Source of the DNA: FACHB-1406 sp034189065
GTDB lineage: Bacteria > Cyanobacteriota > Cyanobacteriia > Cyanobacteriales > Spirulinaceae
DNA: 64,000 nucleotides
NCBI GenBank assembly: GCA_034189065.1
Contig: JAXHVQ010000002.1
Span: 52,035 to 116,034, forward strand
Direction of reading: 5' to 3'
The notes under the pieces were generated by a model. The model saw only the letters and a list, made by a program, of their open reading frames with translations. It was not told the DNA's origin and ran no database searches. How positions within the stretch are numbered: the first letter of the stretch is position 1; each line of letters begins with the position of its first letter. The position numbers were made by a program, and so were the translations under genes. Shown piece after piece: positions 52,161 to 60,199 of the stretch.

Positions 52161-53342
52161 ATGCGCGTAATCTTAATGACCGGCAAAGGCGGCGTTGGCA
52201 AAACCTCCGTTGCAGCCGCTACGGGACTTCGATGTGCCGAGTTAGGTTACAAAACCCTCGTCCTCAGTACCGATCCCGCCCACTCCCTCGCCGATAGCTT
52301 TGATTTGGAAATGGGACACGAACCTCGTTCCATTCGTCCCAACCTTTGGGGTGCGGAACTGGACGCGCTCATGGAACTCGAAGGCAACTGGGGCGCAGTC
52401 AAGCGCTATATTACCCAGGTTTTGCAAGCGAGGGGTTTGGAAGGGGTACAAGCTGAGGAACTGGCTATTCTGCCGGGAATGGATGAGATTTTTGGCTTGG
52501 TGCGCATGAAACGTCACTACGATGAAGGGATATACGATGTTCTGATTATTGACTCTGCACCGACGGGAACGGCACTGCGCTTGTTGAGCATTCCCGAAGT
52601 GGGGGGGTGGTATATGAGAAGATTTTACAAACCGTTACAGGGAATGTCAGTTGCTCTGCGGCCCCTGGTCGAGCCGCTTTTTAGACCGATCGCGGGTTTT
52701 TCCCTTCCTGACAAGGAGGTGATGGACGCGCCTTACGAATTTTACGAACAAATTGAAGCATTGGAAAAGGTTTTGACCGACAATGCTCAAACTTCCGTGC
52801 GCTTGGTGATGAATCCCGAAAAAATGGTGATCAAGGAATCTTTGCGCGCCCATGCTTATCTCAGTTTGTACAATGTTTCGACAGATTTGGTCGTTGCCAA
52901 CCGCATCATTCCCGAGGAAGTGAGCGATCCGTTTTTCAAAAAGTGGAAGGAAAATCAACAGATTTACAAACAGGAAATTTACAACAATTTTCATCCTCTG
53001 CCGGTGAAAGAAGCGCCTTTATTTACCCAGGAAATGTGTGGAATTGCGTCTTTAGAGCGGTTAAAAGATGTGTTGTACGGCGATGACGATCCGGCGCAAG
53101 TTTATTATAAGGAAAATACAATTCGCGTTTTCCAAGAGGGTAAAAACTACAATTTAGAGTTGTATTTGCCAGGAGTGACGAAAGATAAGGTTCAGCTCAA
53201 TAAAACCGGTGACGAACTCAATGTGAGAATTGGCAACCATCGGCGCAATTTGGTTCTGCCCCAAGCTCTTGCTGCTTTAAATCCATCGGGCGCTAAAATG
53301 GAAGATGATTATTTGAAAATTTGCTTTTCGTCGGCAGTATAA
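52161..53342 (+). CDS. ArsA/GET3-family ATPase with a C-terminal Hsp20-like domain
   Basis: 393 residues from the ATG at 52161. The deviant P-loop MTGKGGVGKTSVAAATGLR, switch-like VLSTDPAHSLADSF and LIIDSAPTGTALRLLSIPEV are ArsA/Get3 markers. The last 80 residues (VFQEGKNYNLELYLPGVTKD then LNVRIGNHRRNLVLPQAL) form an alpha-crystallin/Hsp20-like beta sandwich. The arsenite-binding cysteines of true ArsA are not obvious. The fusion suggests a client-handling ATPase, perhaps for membrane proteins, as in GET3; similar proteins are known in cyanobacteria and plastids. The gene is intact. Confidence 0.92.
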   Translation: MRVILMTGKGGVGKTSVAAATGLRCAELGYKTLVLSTDPAHSLADSFDLEMGHEPRSIRPNLWGAELDALMELEGNWGAVKRYITQVLQARGLEGVQAEELAILPGMDEIFGLVRMKRHYDEGIYDVLIIDSAPTGTALRLLSIPEVGGWYMRRFYKPLQGMSVALRPLVEPLFRPIAGFSLPDKEVMDAPYEFYEQIEALEKVLTDNAQTSVRLVMNPEKMVIKESLRAHAYLSLYNVSTDLVVANRIIPEEVSDPFFKKWKENQQIYKQEIYNNFHPLPVKEAPLFTQEMCGIASLERLKDVLYGDDDPAQVYYKENTIRVFQEGKNYNLELYLPGVTKDKVQLNKTGDELNVRIGNHRRNLVLPQALAALNPSGAKMEDDYLKICFSSAV

Positions 53343-53608
53343 GTTTGCCAAGAACTCAAGTTCTTGGCTTAAAGCTAAAACCCGTTAAAACGGGTTAAGA
53401 TTCAGATGAAATTGGGCTTGGAGTCGGTTTCAACGTAGGGACGTTTAATTGAATGTCCCTACAGGCTCCCACTGGTCTTCACTGGTTTTTACTGGTTCCT
53501 ACAGGTAAATTGATGTCAGGGCTAATAGGAAGTGCCATTTATCTTAAGTTGACGTAGCTAAATCAAACTGTTGCGAGAGTACCTATTCTCTATTCCCTCG
53601 TCCTCCAT
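53343..53608. repeat. Spacer with three palindromes
   Basis: GCCAAGAAC / GTTCTTGGC (53347-53368) and AACCCGTT / AACGGGTT (53379-53396) follow the ATPase stop and could slow or end transcription, although no T-run follows. 53435-53462 is a copy of the 28-bp GTAGGGACG palindrome. 53463-53505 has ACTGGT-type short repeats. Confidence 0.65.
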
Positions 53609-54400
53609 TCAAGTTGCCGAACTCCTAACAAACTTACAAATTCCGCGCTGGGATTCTTTGACAAATTGACACAATTGCTGTACCAACTCCGACGTAAATT
53701 CTTGTTCGATTTGGGCGATCGCGCCGGAAATAGTTGCCTCGGAACGGTACAATTGCTTCAAAGCGCGCTTAAGTTGGAGTCGTTCTTCGTCGGTGTAGCC
53801 AGCGCGTCGCAAACCCACCGTATTTAATCCCATTACCGTATTGCTACTCATCGATCGCGTCATGCAAAACGGCGGTACATCTTTTTGAACGGCGGTTCCG
53901 CCCGAAAGCATGGCAAGATGACCGATACGGGTAAACTGGTGAACGAGACAGTTGCCGCTAATGAAAGCGCGATCGCCAACTTCGGCATAACCGGCAAGTA
54001 ACGCGCCATTAGACAAAATAACTTTATTGCCTATTTTGACATTATGTGCTAGGTGAGAAAAAGCCATCAGCAAGCAATCATGGCCCACCTCCGTTACCGT
54101 TCCCAACTTCGTCCCGCGATGAATGGTTACCCCTTCGCGCAGGGTGCAATTATCGCCAATGCGAACGTAACTTTCCTCATGGCTAAAGGCTAAATCTTGG
54201 GGTAAATCTCCCAAAACCGCACCAGCATGAACCGTACAATTATTCCCAAGGGTGGTATAGCGTAAAATCGTAACGTGGGGGCCGATAATACAGCGATCGC
54301 CGATAACAACATCGCCTTGGATATAAGTAAAGGGTCCGATCTCGACATCTTCCCCTAACCGAGCCCCCGACTCAATAACAGCAGTGGGGTGAATTTTCAC
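53609..54400 (-). CDS. lpxA: Acyl-ACP--UDP-N-acetylglucosamine O-acyltransferase
   Basis: About 263 residues from a GTG at 54400 (VKIHPTAVIESGARLGEDVE). A TTG 81 bp upstream is an alternative, but the added residues are unlike the family. It is a left-handed beta helix of hexapeptide repeats (VEIGPFTYIQGDVVIGDRCI). The catalytic His is in LLMAFSHLAHNVKIGN, and the C-domain has GLNTVGLRRAGYTDEERLQL. LpxA starts lipid A synthesis for the outer membrane. It stands alone here, not next to lpxC or fabZ. A GTG start with AGGAG 11 nt upstream is slightly long-spaced. Confidence 0.95.
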   Translation of the reverse strand: MKIHPTAVIESGARLGEDVEIGPFTYIQGDVVIGDRCIIGPHVTILRYTTLGNNCTVHAGAVLGDLPQDLAFSHEESYVRIGDNCTLREGVTIHRGTKLGTVTEVGHDCLLMAFSHLAHNVKIGNKVILSNGALLAGYAEVGDRAFISGNCLVHQFTRIGHLAMLSGGTAVQKDVPPFCMTRSMSSNTVMGLNTVGLRRAGYTDEERLQLKRALKQLYRSEATISGAIAQIEQEFTSELVQQLCQFVKESQRGICKFVRSSAT

Positions 54401-54741
54401 CTCGCAAGCTTCTCCTGATAAGTTAGTCGATTTGGATAGTAGCAGGTTTAGAACCGATTTGGAATTCGCAATTGTTGACAATGTTATGGGACGCGGCTAA
54501 ATGCCACTTCCACAAAACGCGAATTCCAGTTGAGTTGAGTGACGCGAGTGTCAAAAAAAACGTTCCTGAAGCCCAGACGCGTCTAATACCAATTCCCCAA
54601 ACTTCGATTACAGATGCTGGTAAGAGAAGCAGGGGAAGCAGGGGAAGCAGGGGAAGCAGGGGGGACACTCATCAATGTGTAGTCAGAATTTATAGAATTG
54701 GTATAACTTACACAAAAAATTGCCTGTTGCCTTATTACGAA
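54401..54741. other. Intergenic region with a GCAGGGGAA tandem
   Basis: 341 bp between the two minus-strand genes. 54626-54664 has five tandem GCAGGGGAA units lacking the usual head sequence. TAATACCAATTCCCC (54584-54598) begins another partial repeat. No gene is seen. Confidence 0.6.
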
Positions 54742-55611
54742 TTACGTTGAACTGCAATCATCTTCGCCCAACTCCAAAGTTAATTGATAAATCTCGCGGC
54801 GAGAAAGGGAGGTACTTTCAGCCAAATGGCGGCTAGCTTGCGATCGCGTCATTCCCTCAGCCAGCAAATTTTTCAACTCGACTTTCATCTCGCTTGCAGA
54901 AAGGGCAACTGCGATCGCGGGTTCTTTTCCGGCAATGACTAAGGTAAACTCGCCTTTGGGGGAACGAACTTGGAACTGCGCCATCGCCTCAGCTAACGTC
55001 CCTCTCCAAAACTCTTCGTGCAACTTCGTCAACTCTCGAGCGAGAACAACCATTCGATCTTCGCCAAAAACCGTGGCAAAATCGGCTAGGGTACGTTGCA
55101 AGCGATGAGGCGCTTCGTAGATAATAAGCGTGCGTGCTTCCTGGGCCAAGAAATGAAGGCGATCGCGTCGTTCCTTCCCCTTCACCGGCAAAAAACCCTC
55201 GAAAACAAAGCGATCGCTACTGCATCCCGAAGCAACTAACGCCGTTATCGCTGCATTGGCACCCGGAATAGGTACCACATCAATGTTATGCTCGATACAA
55301 GCGCGAACTAACTCCACTCCCGGATCGGAAATCCCCGGCACTCCCGCATCGCTAACGAGAGCAATGGTTTCTCCTTGCTGCAAGCGCTGCAACAGTTGGG
55401 CGAGACGGGCGCGAGAATTATGTTCGTGGTAGCTGATTTGGGGCGTAGTAATTTGGAAATGTTGCAGTAGTTTCCCCGTGCGGCGCGTATCTTCTGCCGC
55501 GATCGCATCCGCCTCCTGTAAAATACGCACAGCCCGAAAGGTCATATCCTCTAAGTTCCCAATAGGGGTACTGACAACGTACAATATTCCAGGTTTTAGA
55601 TCGTTGGTCAT
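54742..55611 (-). CDS. rsmI: 16S rRNA (cytidine1402-2'-O)-methyltransferase
   Basis: 289 residues from the ATG at 55611. It is a tetrapyrrole-methylase-like fold. Motifs are GILYVVSTPIGNLEDMTFRA, ADAIAAEDTRRTGKLLQHF, ALVSDAGVPGISDPG, PIPGANAAITALVASG, FEGFLPVKGKERRDRL and IIYEAPHRLQRTLADF. RsmI methylates the ribose of C1402 in the 16S decoding centre. The C-terminal helix-turn-helix (GMTRSQASRHLAESTSLSRR) is also typical. The start codon lies at the edge of an STRR. It is complete. Confidence 0.97.
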   Translation of the reverse strand: MTNDLKPGILYVVSTPIGNLEDMTFRAVRILQEADAIAAEDTRRTGKLLQHFQITTPQISYHEHNSRARLAQLLQRLQQGETIALVSDAGVPGISDPGVELVRACIEHNIDVVPIPGANAAITALVASGCSSDRFVFEGFLPVKGKERRDRLHFLAQEARTLIIYEAPHRLQRTLADFATVFGEDRMVVLARELTKLHEEFWRGTLAEAMAQFQVRSPKGEFTLVIAGKEPAIAVALSASEMKVELKNLLAEGMTRSQASRHLAESTSLSRREIYQLTLELGEDDCSST

Positions 55612-55771
55612 TAATCATTTGTCCTTAGTCATTGGTCATTGGTCATTTGTCCTTAGTCCTTAGTCACTGGTCATCAATCGTAGGTTTTTTGGCATCCGTT
55701 AACTAACTACTACTTGCTGTTTAAGTATTTACTGCTAACTGTTTACTGGTAACTGGTAACTGTTTACTGAC
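55608..55771. repeat. Two STRR tracts (TCATTGG / TCCTTAG and AACTGTTTACTG)
   Basis: 55608-55670 has TCATTGG and CCTTAGT heptamers. 55718-55770 has AACTGTTTACTGGT units that end at the ATG of the next gene. They fill the space between divergent rsmI and the PfkB gene. Confidence 0.85.
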
Positions 55772-56641
55772 ATGAAACATTCGGGACTTTTTGTTGGCAT
55801 GGCGGCGCTAGATTTAATTTATCGCGTTGACCATTTCCCCCAATCCAATGAGAAAATTTTCGCATCCGACTGCGCGATCGCGGCAGGGGGCCCTGCTACC
55901 AATGCAGCCGTTACCTTCTCTCTCCTGGGCGATCGCGCGACGTTGTGGAGTGCGATCGGGCGCAGTCCGACGGGTGTCCTCATTCGGGAAGATTTGGCGG
56001 CGCAGGGAGTCAAGTTTATTGATTTAGCGGCTGAAACGGACATTTCCGCGCCGATTTCCTCGATTATTGTCACGCAATCGACTGGCGATCGCGCGGTGGT
56101 TTCTCTCAAAGGCGCTTCTATTCCTGCCATCGACGAACAACTATATGCCGATATTTTGTCTGCTGTCGAGATTGTATTATTAGACGGCCATCAACTGGAA
56201 TTAAGCCGCGCGATCGCGCCGTTGGCAAAGGCGCAACAGCTTCCCATTGTTCTCGACGGCGGCAGTTGGAAGCCCGGTTTAGAAGAAATTCTTCCCTTTG
56301 TCGATTATGCCATCTGTTCGGCAGATTTTTATCCTCCCTCCTGCCGCGATCGCGCGGAAATTTCGACCTATTTAATCGACCAAAAAATTCCCTACATCGC
56401 CATTACCCAAGGCGAGAAACCTATTCAATATTGGACGCGAACCACTTCGGGACAGCTTGAGGTTCGGCAAGTTCAACCCGTCGATACGTTAGGCGCGGGC
56501 GATATTTTTCACGGTGCGTTCTGTCACTACATTCTCGAGCGCGACTTCCTCGCCGCCTTGTCGGGTGCGGCAGAAATTGCCACGCTGTCGTGTCAATCTG
56601 TGGGAACTCGGTCGTGGCGCGATCGCTTACAGAAAGAGTAA
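55772..56641 (+). CDS. PfkB/ribokinase-family sugar kinase
   Basis: 289 residues from the ATG at 55772. N-terminal signature: GLFVGMAALDLIYRVDHFPQ, then CAIAAGGPATNAAVTFSLLG. The C-terminal signature VDTLGAGDIFHGAF holds the catalytic Asp (GAGD) and the anion hole. The Gly-rich start and DTxGAGD end fix the family; the sugar is not determined (ribokinase, fructokinase or a sugar-phosphate kinase). The protein is slightly short but complete. The start has no clear Shine-Dalgarno because an STRR precedes it. Confidence 0.93.
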   Translation: MKHSGLFVGMAALDLIYRVDHFPQSNEKIFASDCAIAAGGPATNAAVTFSLLGDRATLWSAIGRSPTGVLIREDLAAQGVKFIDLAAETDISAPISSIIVTQSTGDRAVVSLKGASIPAIDEQLYADILSAVEIVLLDGHQLELSRAIAPLAKAQQLPIVLDGGSWKPGLEEILPFVDYAICSADFYPPSCRDRAEISTYLIDQKIPYIAITQGEKPIQYWTRTTSGQLEVRQVQPVDTLGAGDIFHGAFCHYILERDFLAALSGAAEIATLSCQSVGTRSWRDRLQKE

Positions 56642-57031
56642 AATTGCTATATTGAATCAATTCGCCACAACTCAACAATCTTTTTTTGACTAACTAATAA
56701 TAAATTAGCGATCGCGCTTTGTTGTGCCAGTTTTTCAACAGTCTACCGATTGCTAATATCGTGCCAGTTTAAAAACAGTCCACTTCCCCTCAAAAACCGG
56801 AAACATTAACGCGGCATCGCTGTCATCTAAGGAAGCAAGAGATAAAGATATTCTTTTCTCTCAATTCAAATAAAGAGAAGAAGATCGATCAAAATCGTAT
56901 CTATCTTTTGAGCGAAACAGTCTAACTTTCCCAAATTAAAAGACCGTAAGTCGGAACTTTTATCGGGAAAAAAGCAACATCAAACCTGAACCCAAGCACC
57001 CCAACACCATTACTTAATAAGGAAGAGAATC
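56642..57031. promoter_or_regulatory. Upstream region of the exported-protein gene
   Basis: 390 bp without a gene. GTGCCAGTTT occurs twice (56724 and 56761), each followed by AACAGTC. An inverted repeat (TTCTTTTCTCT with AGAGAAGAAGA, about 56850-56885) could be a leader hairpin or operator. GGAAG lies 8 nt before the ATG at 57032. Confidence 0.4.
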
Positions 57032-57571
57032 ATGAACAATCTTCTCAAACCCGCGATCGCATTATCCGCCATTTCCGCTACAATTCTCTCCGCCGGAATT
57101 GCCACCGCACAGCCCTATCGCGTCGAAGTTGACAAACCTGGAACCGATGCCAGCTATGTCGGTGCAGGCGTAGCCGCAGGCGTAACCAACGGCGGACAAA
57201 CCGGCGATGCGGCAACATTTGGCGGCAATATTCAAGGCCGCGTTGCCATTCCCAACGCGCCAGTTTCTGTCAGAGGCGCAGTCCTATTTAGCGACGAAAC
57301 CAGCGCCATTATGCCTATTATCTCCTACGACCAAGCCATTACCAACAACGCCAACGTTTATGTCGGTGCAGGTTACTCCTTCGTCGAAGCCAACGGCAAA
57401 CCCACTCCCCTCGGAAACGACGACGCACCGGTCATTGTCGCTGGTGGCGAAGCTGAAGTCTTTAACGGCGTAGTCGTCTACGGCGATGCCAAATGGGGAA
57501 TCAATGCCTATGAAAATAGCCCTGCCGATGCAGTCAGCATTCAAGGTGGCGTGGGCTATCGCTTTAACTAA
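57032..57571 (+). CDS. Exported outer-membrane beta-barrel-like protein
   Basis: 179 residues from the ATG at 57032. A classic signal peptide (LLKPAIALSAISATILSAGI, cut after ATAQP) is followed by alternating short strands: SYVGAGVAAGVTNGGQ, GNIQGRVAIPNAPVSVRGAV, NVYVGAGYSFVEANGKP, VYGDAKWGINAYEN and a terminal VGYRFN with C-terminal aromatic, a mark of outer-membrane barrels. An eight-strand OmpA/OprB-like small barrel is likely. It is a familiar secreted cyanobacterial protein of unknown role. A strong terminator follows, indicating a single-gene transcript. Confidence 0.85.
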   Translation: MNNLLKPAIALSAISATILSAGIATAQPYRVEVDKPGTDASYVGAGVAAGVTNGGQTGDAATFGGNIQGRVAIPNAPVSVRGAVLFSDETSAIMPIISYDQAITNNANVYVGAGYSFVEANGKPTPLGNDDAPVIVAGGEAEVFNGVVVYGDAKWGINAYENSPADAVSIQGGVGYRFN

Positions 57572-57598
57572 CCAACTCAGCCGAAGATAACAAGTAAT

Positions 57599-57643
57599 AT
57601 TGAGTAGAGAAACGAGTAATTCAAACCTCTACTCAATTTTTTT
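57599..57643 (+). terminator. Rho-independent terminator
   Basis: ATTGAGTAGAG (57599-57609) is perfectly complementary to CTCTACTCAAT (57627-57637) and is followed by seven Ts. It lies 28 bp after the stop of the exported-protein gene and is the clearest intrinsic terminator in the window. Confidence 0.9.
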
Positions 57644-57826
57644 ATTCGCGCCACTTCGTCCTCTTATATGGAAATTTCTAAGGAGTTATACAAAATTCAG
57701 TACCGACCTCAGCTTCCTTGTATTCATCTTTAAGTTGGTTGTAAATAAATGCCAGTTTTTTCTCCAACGATACGGCAATGTTTCCGGGAAAGCCAGCGAG
57801 AAAGTTATCCGAATTAAGCCAATCTC

Positions 57827-57973
57827 TATAGCGTTTCCAAATGAAATATAAACAGATAAGAATATTCCCTACTTTTAGTAACTCCTCGCTCCTCCCTTGA
57901 ATTCTTCTATTCTTCTATTCTTCCATTCTGAATCCCGAAGTCAAGATTTTACAAATCAAATAAAAACGCTATA
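57827..57973. mobile_element. TATAGCG MITE, copy D (inverted orientation)
   Basis: TATAGCGTTTCCAAATG at the left and AATAAAAACGCTATA at the right. It is 147 bp, read in the opposite direction to copies B and C. Confidence 0.85.
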
Positions 57974-58132
57974 TAAAAACTCTGCTTGACAGAGATTCCG
58001 AGGGCCACTGCGCAGTCCCCGTGCTGGAGAGCGAGCAATATTAGTTTTCCGAAAGTGATGCAGGTGGGATAAAATAGGAGCGATCGCCTTTTAGAGTCTG
58101 TAAGCTTGGTAAATTTTTAGTTTTGAATTGAA

Positions 58133-58417
58133 ATGTCAGATTCGATTGAGAAACGATTAGAACAATATACCCTAAAACATCCCCAAGAAGTCTTAATCGT
58201 CGCGGCGGAAATCGAGGGAGAAGAAGATTGCATCACTATTTTCAAAGGATTTTCCAGTTCTCTGATGCGTCCTACCGCTTTCGATCCCGACGTTCCCGTA
58301 CTGCCAACGGACGCGAAAATCATTAGCATCGATCGCGTCGCCAGCCCTTATAATCCCGACCGGCCCCATTATCTTCAACGAGGTTTGACCTGGGAAGCCA
58401 TGCAAGGCTTATTATAA
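58133..58417 (+). CDS. Conserved cyanobacterial/plastid hypothetical protein (DUF7734-like)
   Basis: 94 residues from the ATG at 58133. IEKRLEQYTLKHPQEVLIVA, ITIFKGFSSSLMRPTAFDPD, then VPVLPTDAKIISIDRVASPY and WEAMQGLL form a short alpha/beta protein shared with plant chloroplasts. The 'FKGFSSSL.R.T' segment is distinctive. No function is known. It is intact and its 3' end lies 70 bp from the convergent narM. Confidence 0.85.
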   Translation: MSDSIEKRLEQYTLKHPQEVLIVAAEIEGEEDCITIFKGFSSSLMRPTAFDPDVPVLPTDAKIISIDRVASPYNPDRPHYLQRGLTWEAMQGLL

Positions 58418-58489
58418 GTAGATTTTCGCTTTTAGGGCAATATTTTAAATCTTGAGTATTATTCAGGCTGTTGGAGTATTTCCACCTTG

Positions 58490-58948
58490 CTATACTAGAT
58501 TGAATTCCTTGAGGGCTGGTAAAAAGTTGGCGTTTTCGTGACTGGGACGGCTGAGTTTGATGAGGGCAAAGCGTTGCTCTGGCGTTAAAGTTTTCCAGTC
58601 TTGGAGATTTAATGTAACATTGAATTGTTTGGCTTTGAGTTGCACCTCTTCGGGAATGACTGTATCGTTTAGCCAAGGAGGATGAGGCGCGATCGCGAGC
58701 TCCCCAGCAGGTTGTCCGGTGTAGCGAATGACGAGATTTTGGAGATAGTCGCGATACGCTTGACTTTCAGCTAAAGTTGTGCATGGGTTTTCAACGAGGG
58801 TTTCTCGTTCTGCATGGGAAAATCGATGCCAGTGTTGGAGTTTGAGTTTTACGCCGCAGGTATCCAGTTTGAGACGGACTTGCATGGGAATGCAGCGAAG
58901 AGATTCAACAAAATCGGCTTCAAATTGGAAGTATTGATTATTTGTCAT
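58490..58948 (-). CDS. narM: Nitrate reductase-associated protein NarM
   Basis: 152 residues from the ATG at 58948. FQFEADFVESLRCIPMQVRL, VKLKLQHWHRFSHAERETLV, EEVQLKAKQFNVTLNLQDWK and TLTPEQRFALIKLSR match the nitrate reductase-associated (NarM) family, which is needed for active NarB nitrate reductase in Synechococcus elongatus. The start ATG lies in a CAAATGA repeat, but the upstream repeat ATGs are out of frame. It follows cobA on the same strand with a 24-bp gap, so the two are likely co-transcribed, linking nitrate reductase activity to siroheme supply. Confidence 0.88.
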   Translation of the reverse strand: MTNNQYFQFEADFVESLRCIPMQVRLKLDTCGVKLKLQHWHRFSHAERETLVENPCTTLAESQAYRDYLQNLVIRYTGQPAGELAIAPHPPWLNDTVIPEEVQLKAKQFNVTLNLQDWKTLTPEQRFALIKLSRPSHENANFLPALKEFNLV

Positions 58949-58972
58949 TTGTCATTTGTCATTTGTTCTTTG
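58949..58972. repeat. STRR (CATTTGT heptamers) between cobA and narM
   Basis: Tandem TCATTTG units occupy the whole cobA-narM gap and form the translation start region of narM. Confidence 0.85.
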
Positions 58973-59749
58973 TTATGGGTTGTTATATGAGAAATTGGGT
59001 TGACCGAGGATACCTTGTAAGTTAACAACATCGCCGATGACTGCGATCGCGGGAGCTTCAAATCCGGTAATTTGGATTTGTTCGAGAATGGTCGCTAAAG
59101 TTCCAATTAACTGTTCCTGGTCGGGGCGCGTTCCCCAACGGATGAGGGCGATGGGCGTGTCAGTGCTGCGTCCGGCGGCGGTTAACTGTTGGACGATATT
59201 GGTGAGGTTGTGTACGCCCATGTAGATAACGATAGTTTCCGAACCGCGCGCGATCGCCTCCCAATTGACTTGCGGGCGATATTTCCCCGCCGATTCGTGG
59301 CCGGTGACAAAGGTGACTGACGAGCTATACTGGCGATGGGTTACAGGGATGCCTGCATAGGCAGGAGCAGCGATACCTGACGTGATTCCCGGAATAACTT
59401 CCACCGGAACCCCAGCAGCACATAAATCTTCCATTTCTTCGCCGCCACGACCGAAAACAAAGGGATCGCCTCCCTTGAGACGGACAACGATGGCATGGGT
59501 TTGGGCTTTTTCGACTAACAGTTGCGTTGTCTGTTCTTGGGGCAACGAATGACGACCGCGACGTTTCCCCGCGTCGATCTTTTCAGCTTGGGGATTAATG
59601 ATTTCAAGGATAGGCGGACTGACAAGGGCATCGTAGACGACGACATCAGCGTGTTCGAGGAGAACCTTTGCTTTGAGCGTTAATAAACCCGGATCTCCAG
59701 GACCCGCACCCACTAAATAGACTTTACCCAAGCACTTCACCTGATTCAT
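58973..59749 (-). CDS. cobA: Uroporphyrinogen-III C-methyltransferase
   Basis: 258 residues from the ATG at 59749. GKVYLVGAGPGDPGLLTLKA, VVVYDALVSPPILEI, GKRRGRHSLPQEQTTQLLVE, RLKGGDPFVFGRGGEEMEDL, VIPGITSGIAAPAYAGIPVT and IYMGVHNLTNIVQQL are the SUMT signatures. The enzyme uses two S-adenosylmethionines to make precorrin-2, shared by siroheme and cobalamin. With narM directly downstream, the siroheme branch (nitrite and sulfite reductases) is the likely purpose. The protein is single-domain, not fused to HemD or CysG. Confidence 0.97.
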   Translation of the reverse strand: MNQVKCLGKVYLVGAGPGDPGLLTLKAKVLLEHADVVVYDALVSPPILEIINPQAEKIDAGKRRGRHSLPQEQTTQLLVEKAQTHAIVVRLKGGDPFVFGRGGEEMEDLCAAGVPVEVIPGITSGIAAPAYAGIPVTHRQYSSSVTFVTGHESAGKYRPQVNWEAIARGSETIVIYMGVHNLTNIVQQLTAAGRSTDTPIALIRWGTRPDQEQLIGTLATILEQIQITGFEAPAIAVIGDVVNLQGILGQPNFSYNNP

Positions 59750-60199
59750 ATTGCCTCTATTTGAAAATTGACCGTTCTCCGTCGCGGAGTGACCCGATAA
59801 CTCGAATGGTACCTCGAACGGGACGGTCTTCGAGCGTTGCGATCGCGCGTTAGTTCGTAGTAGGGGCTTTAGCCCCTGCCGCCGCGCGTTAGTTTGTAGT
59901 AGGGGCTTTAGCCCCTGCCGTAGTGGGAACTTTAGCCCCTGCCGCCGCGCGTTACATTTTTTGTGCGATCGCTTGACTTTAGGGTATTCAAGAGGAAAAC
60001 AGATTTTAGTGCTTTTGGCTACATTCTTTTAAGATAAAAGTTCGTCGGGGTCGCTCCCCTGCTTCCCCTGCTTCCCCTGCTCATCACAACACTTATTCAG
60101 CAAACCCTAATGTAGGGACGTTCAATTGAACGTCCCTACAGCCCAAAATTGATTTCACGGCTGATTTCTCGATACCCATGTCCAATGCCCTATTCCCCC
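59750..60199. repeat. Spacer filled with palindromic and dispersed repeats
   Basis: 59845-59953 has three AGGGGCTTTAGCCCCT palindromes (one degenerate) embedded in GCGCGTTAGTTTGTAG units. 60047-60109 is an inverted GCAGGGG tandem plus AGGGTTTGCTGAATAAG head. 60112-60139 is a perfect 28-bp palindrome (GTAGGGACGTTCAA and its complement). No gene is found. Confidence 0.8.
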
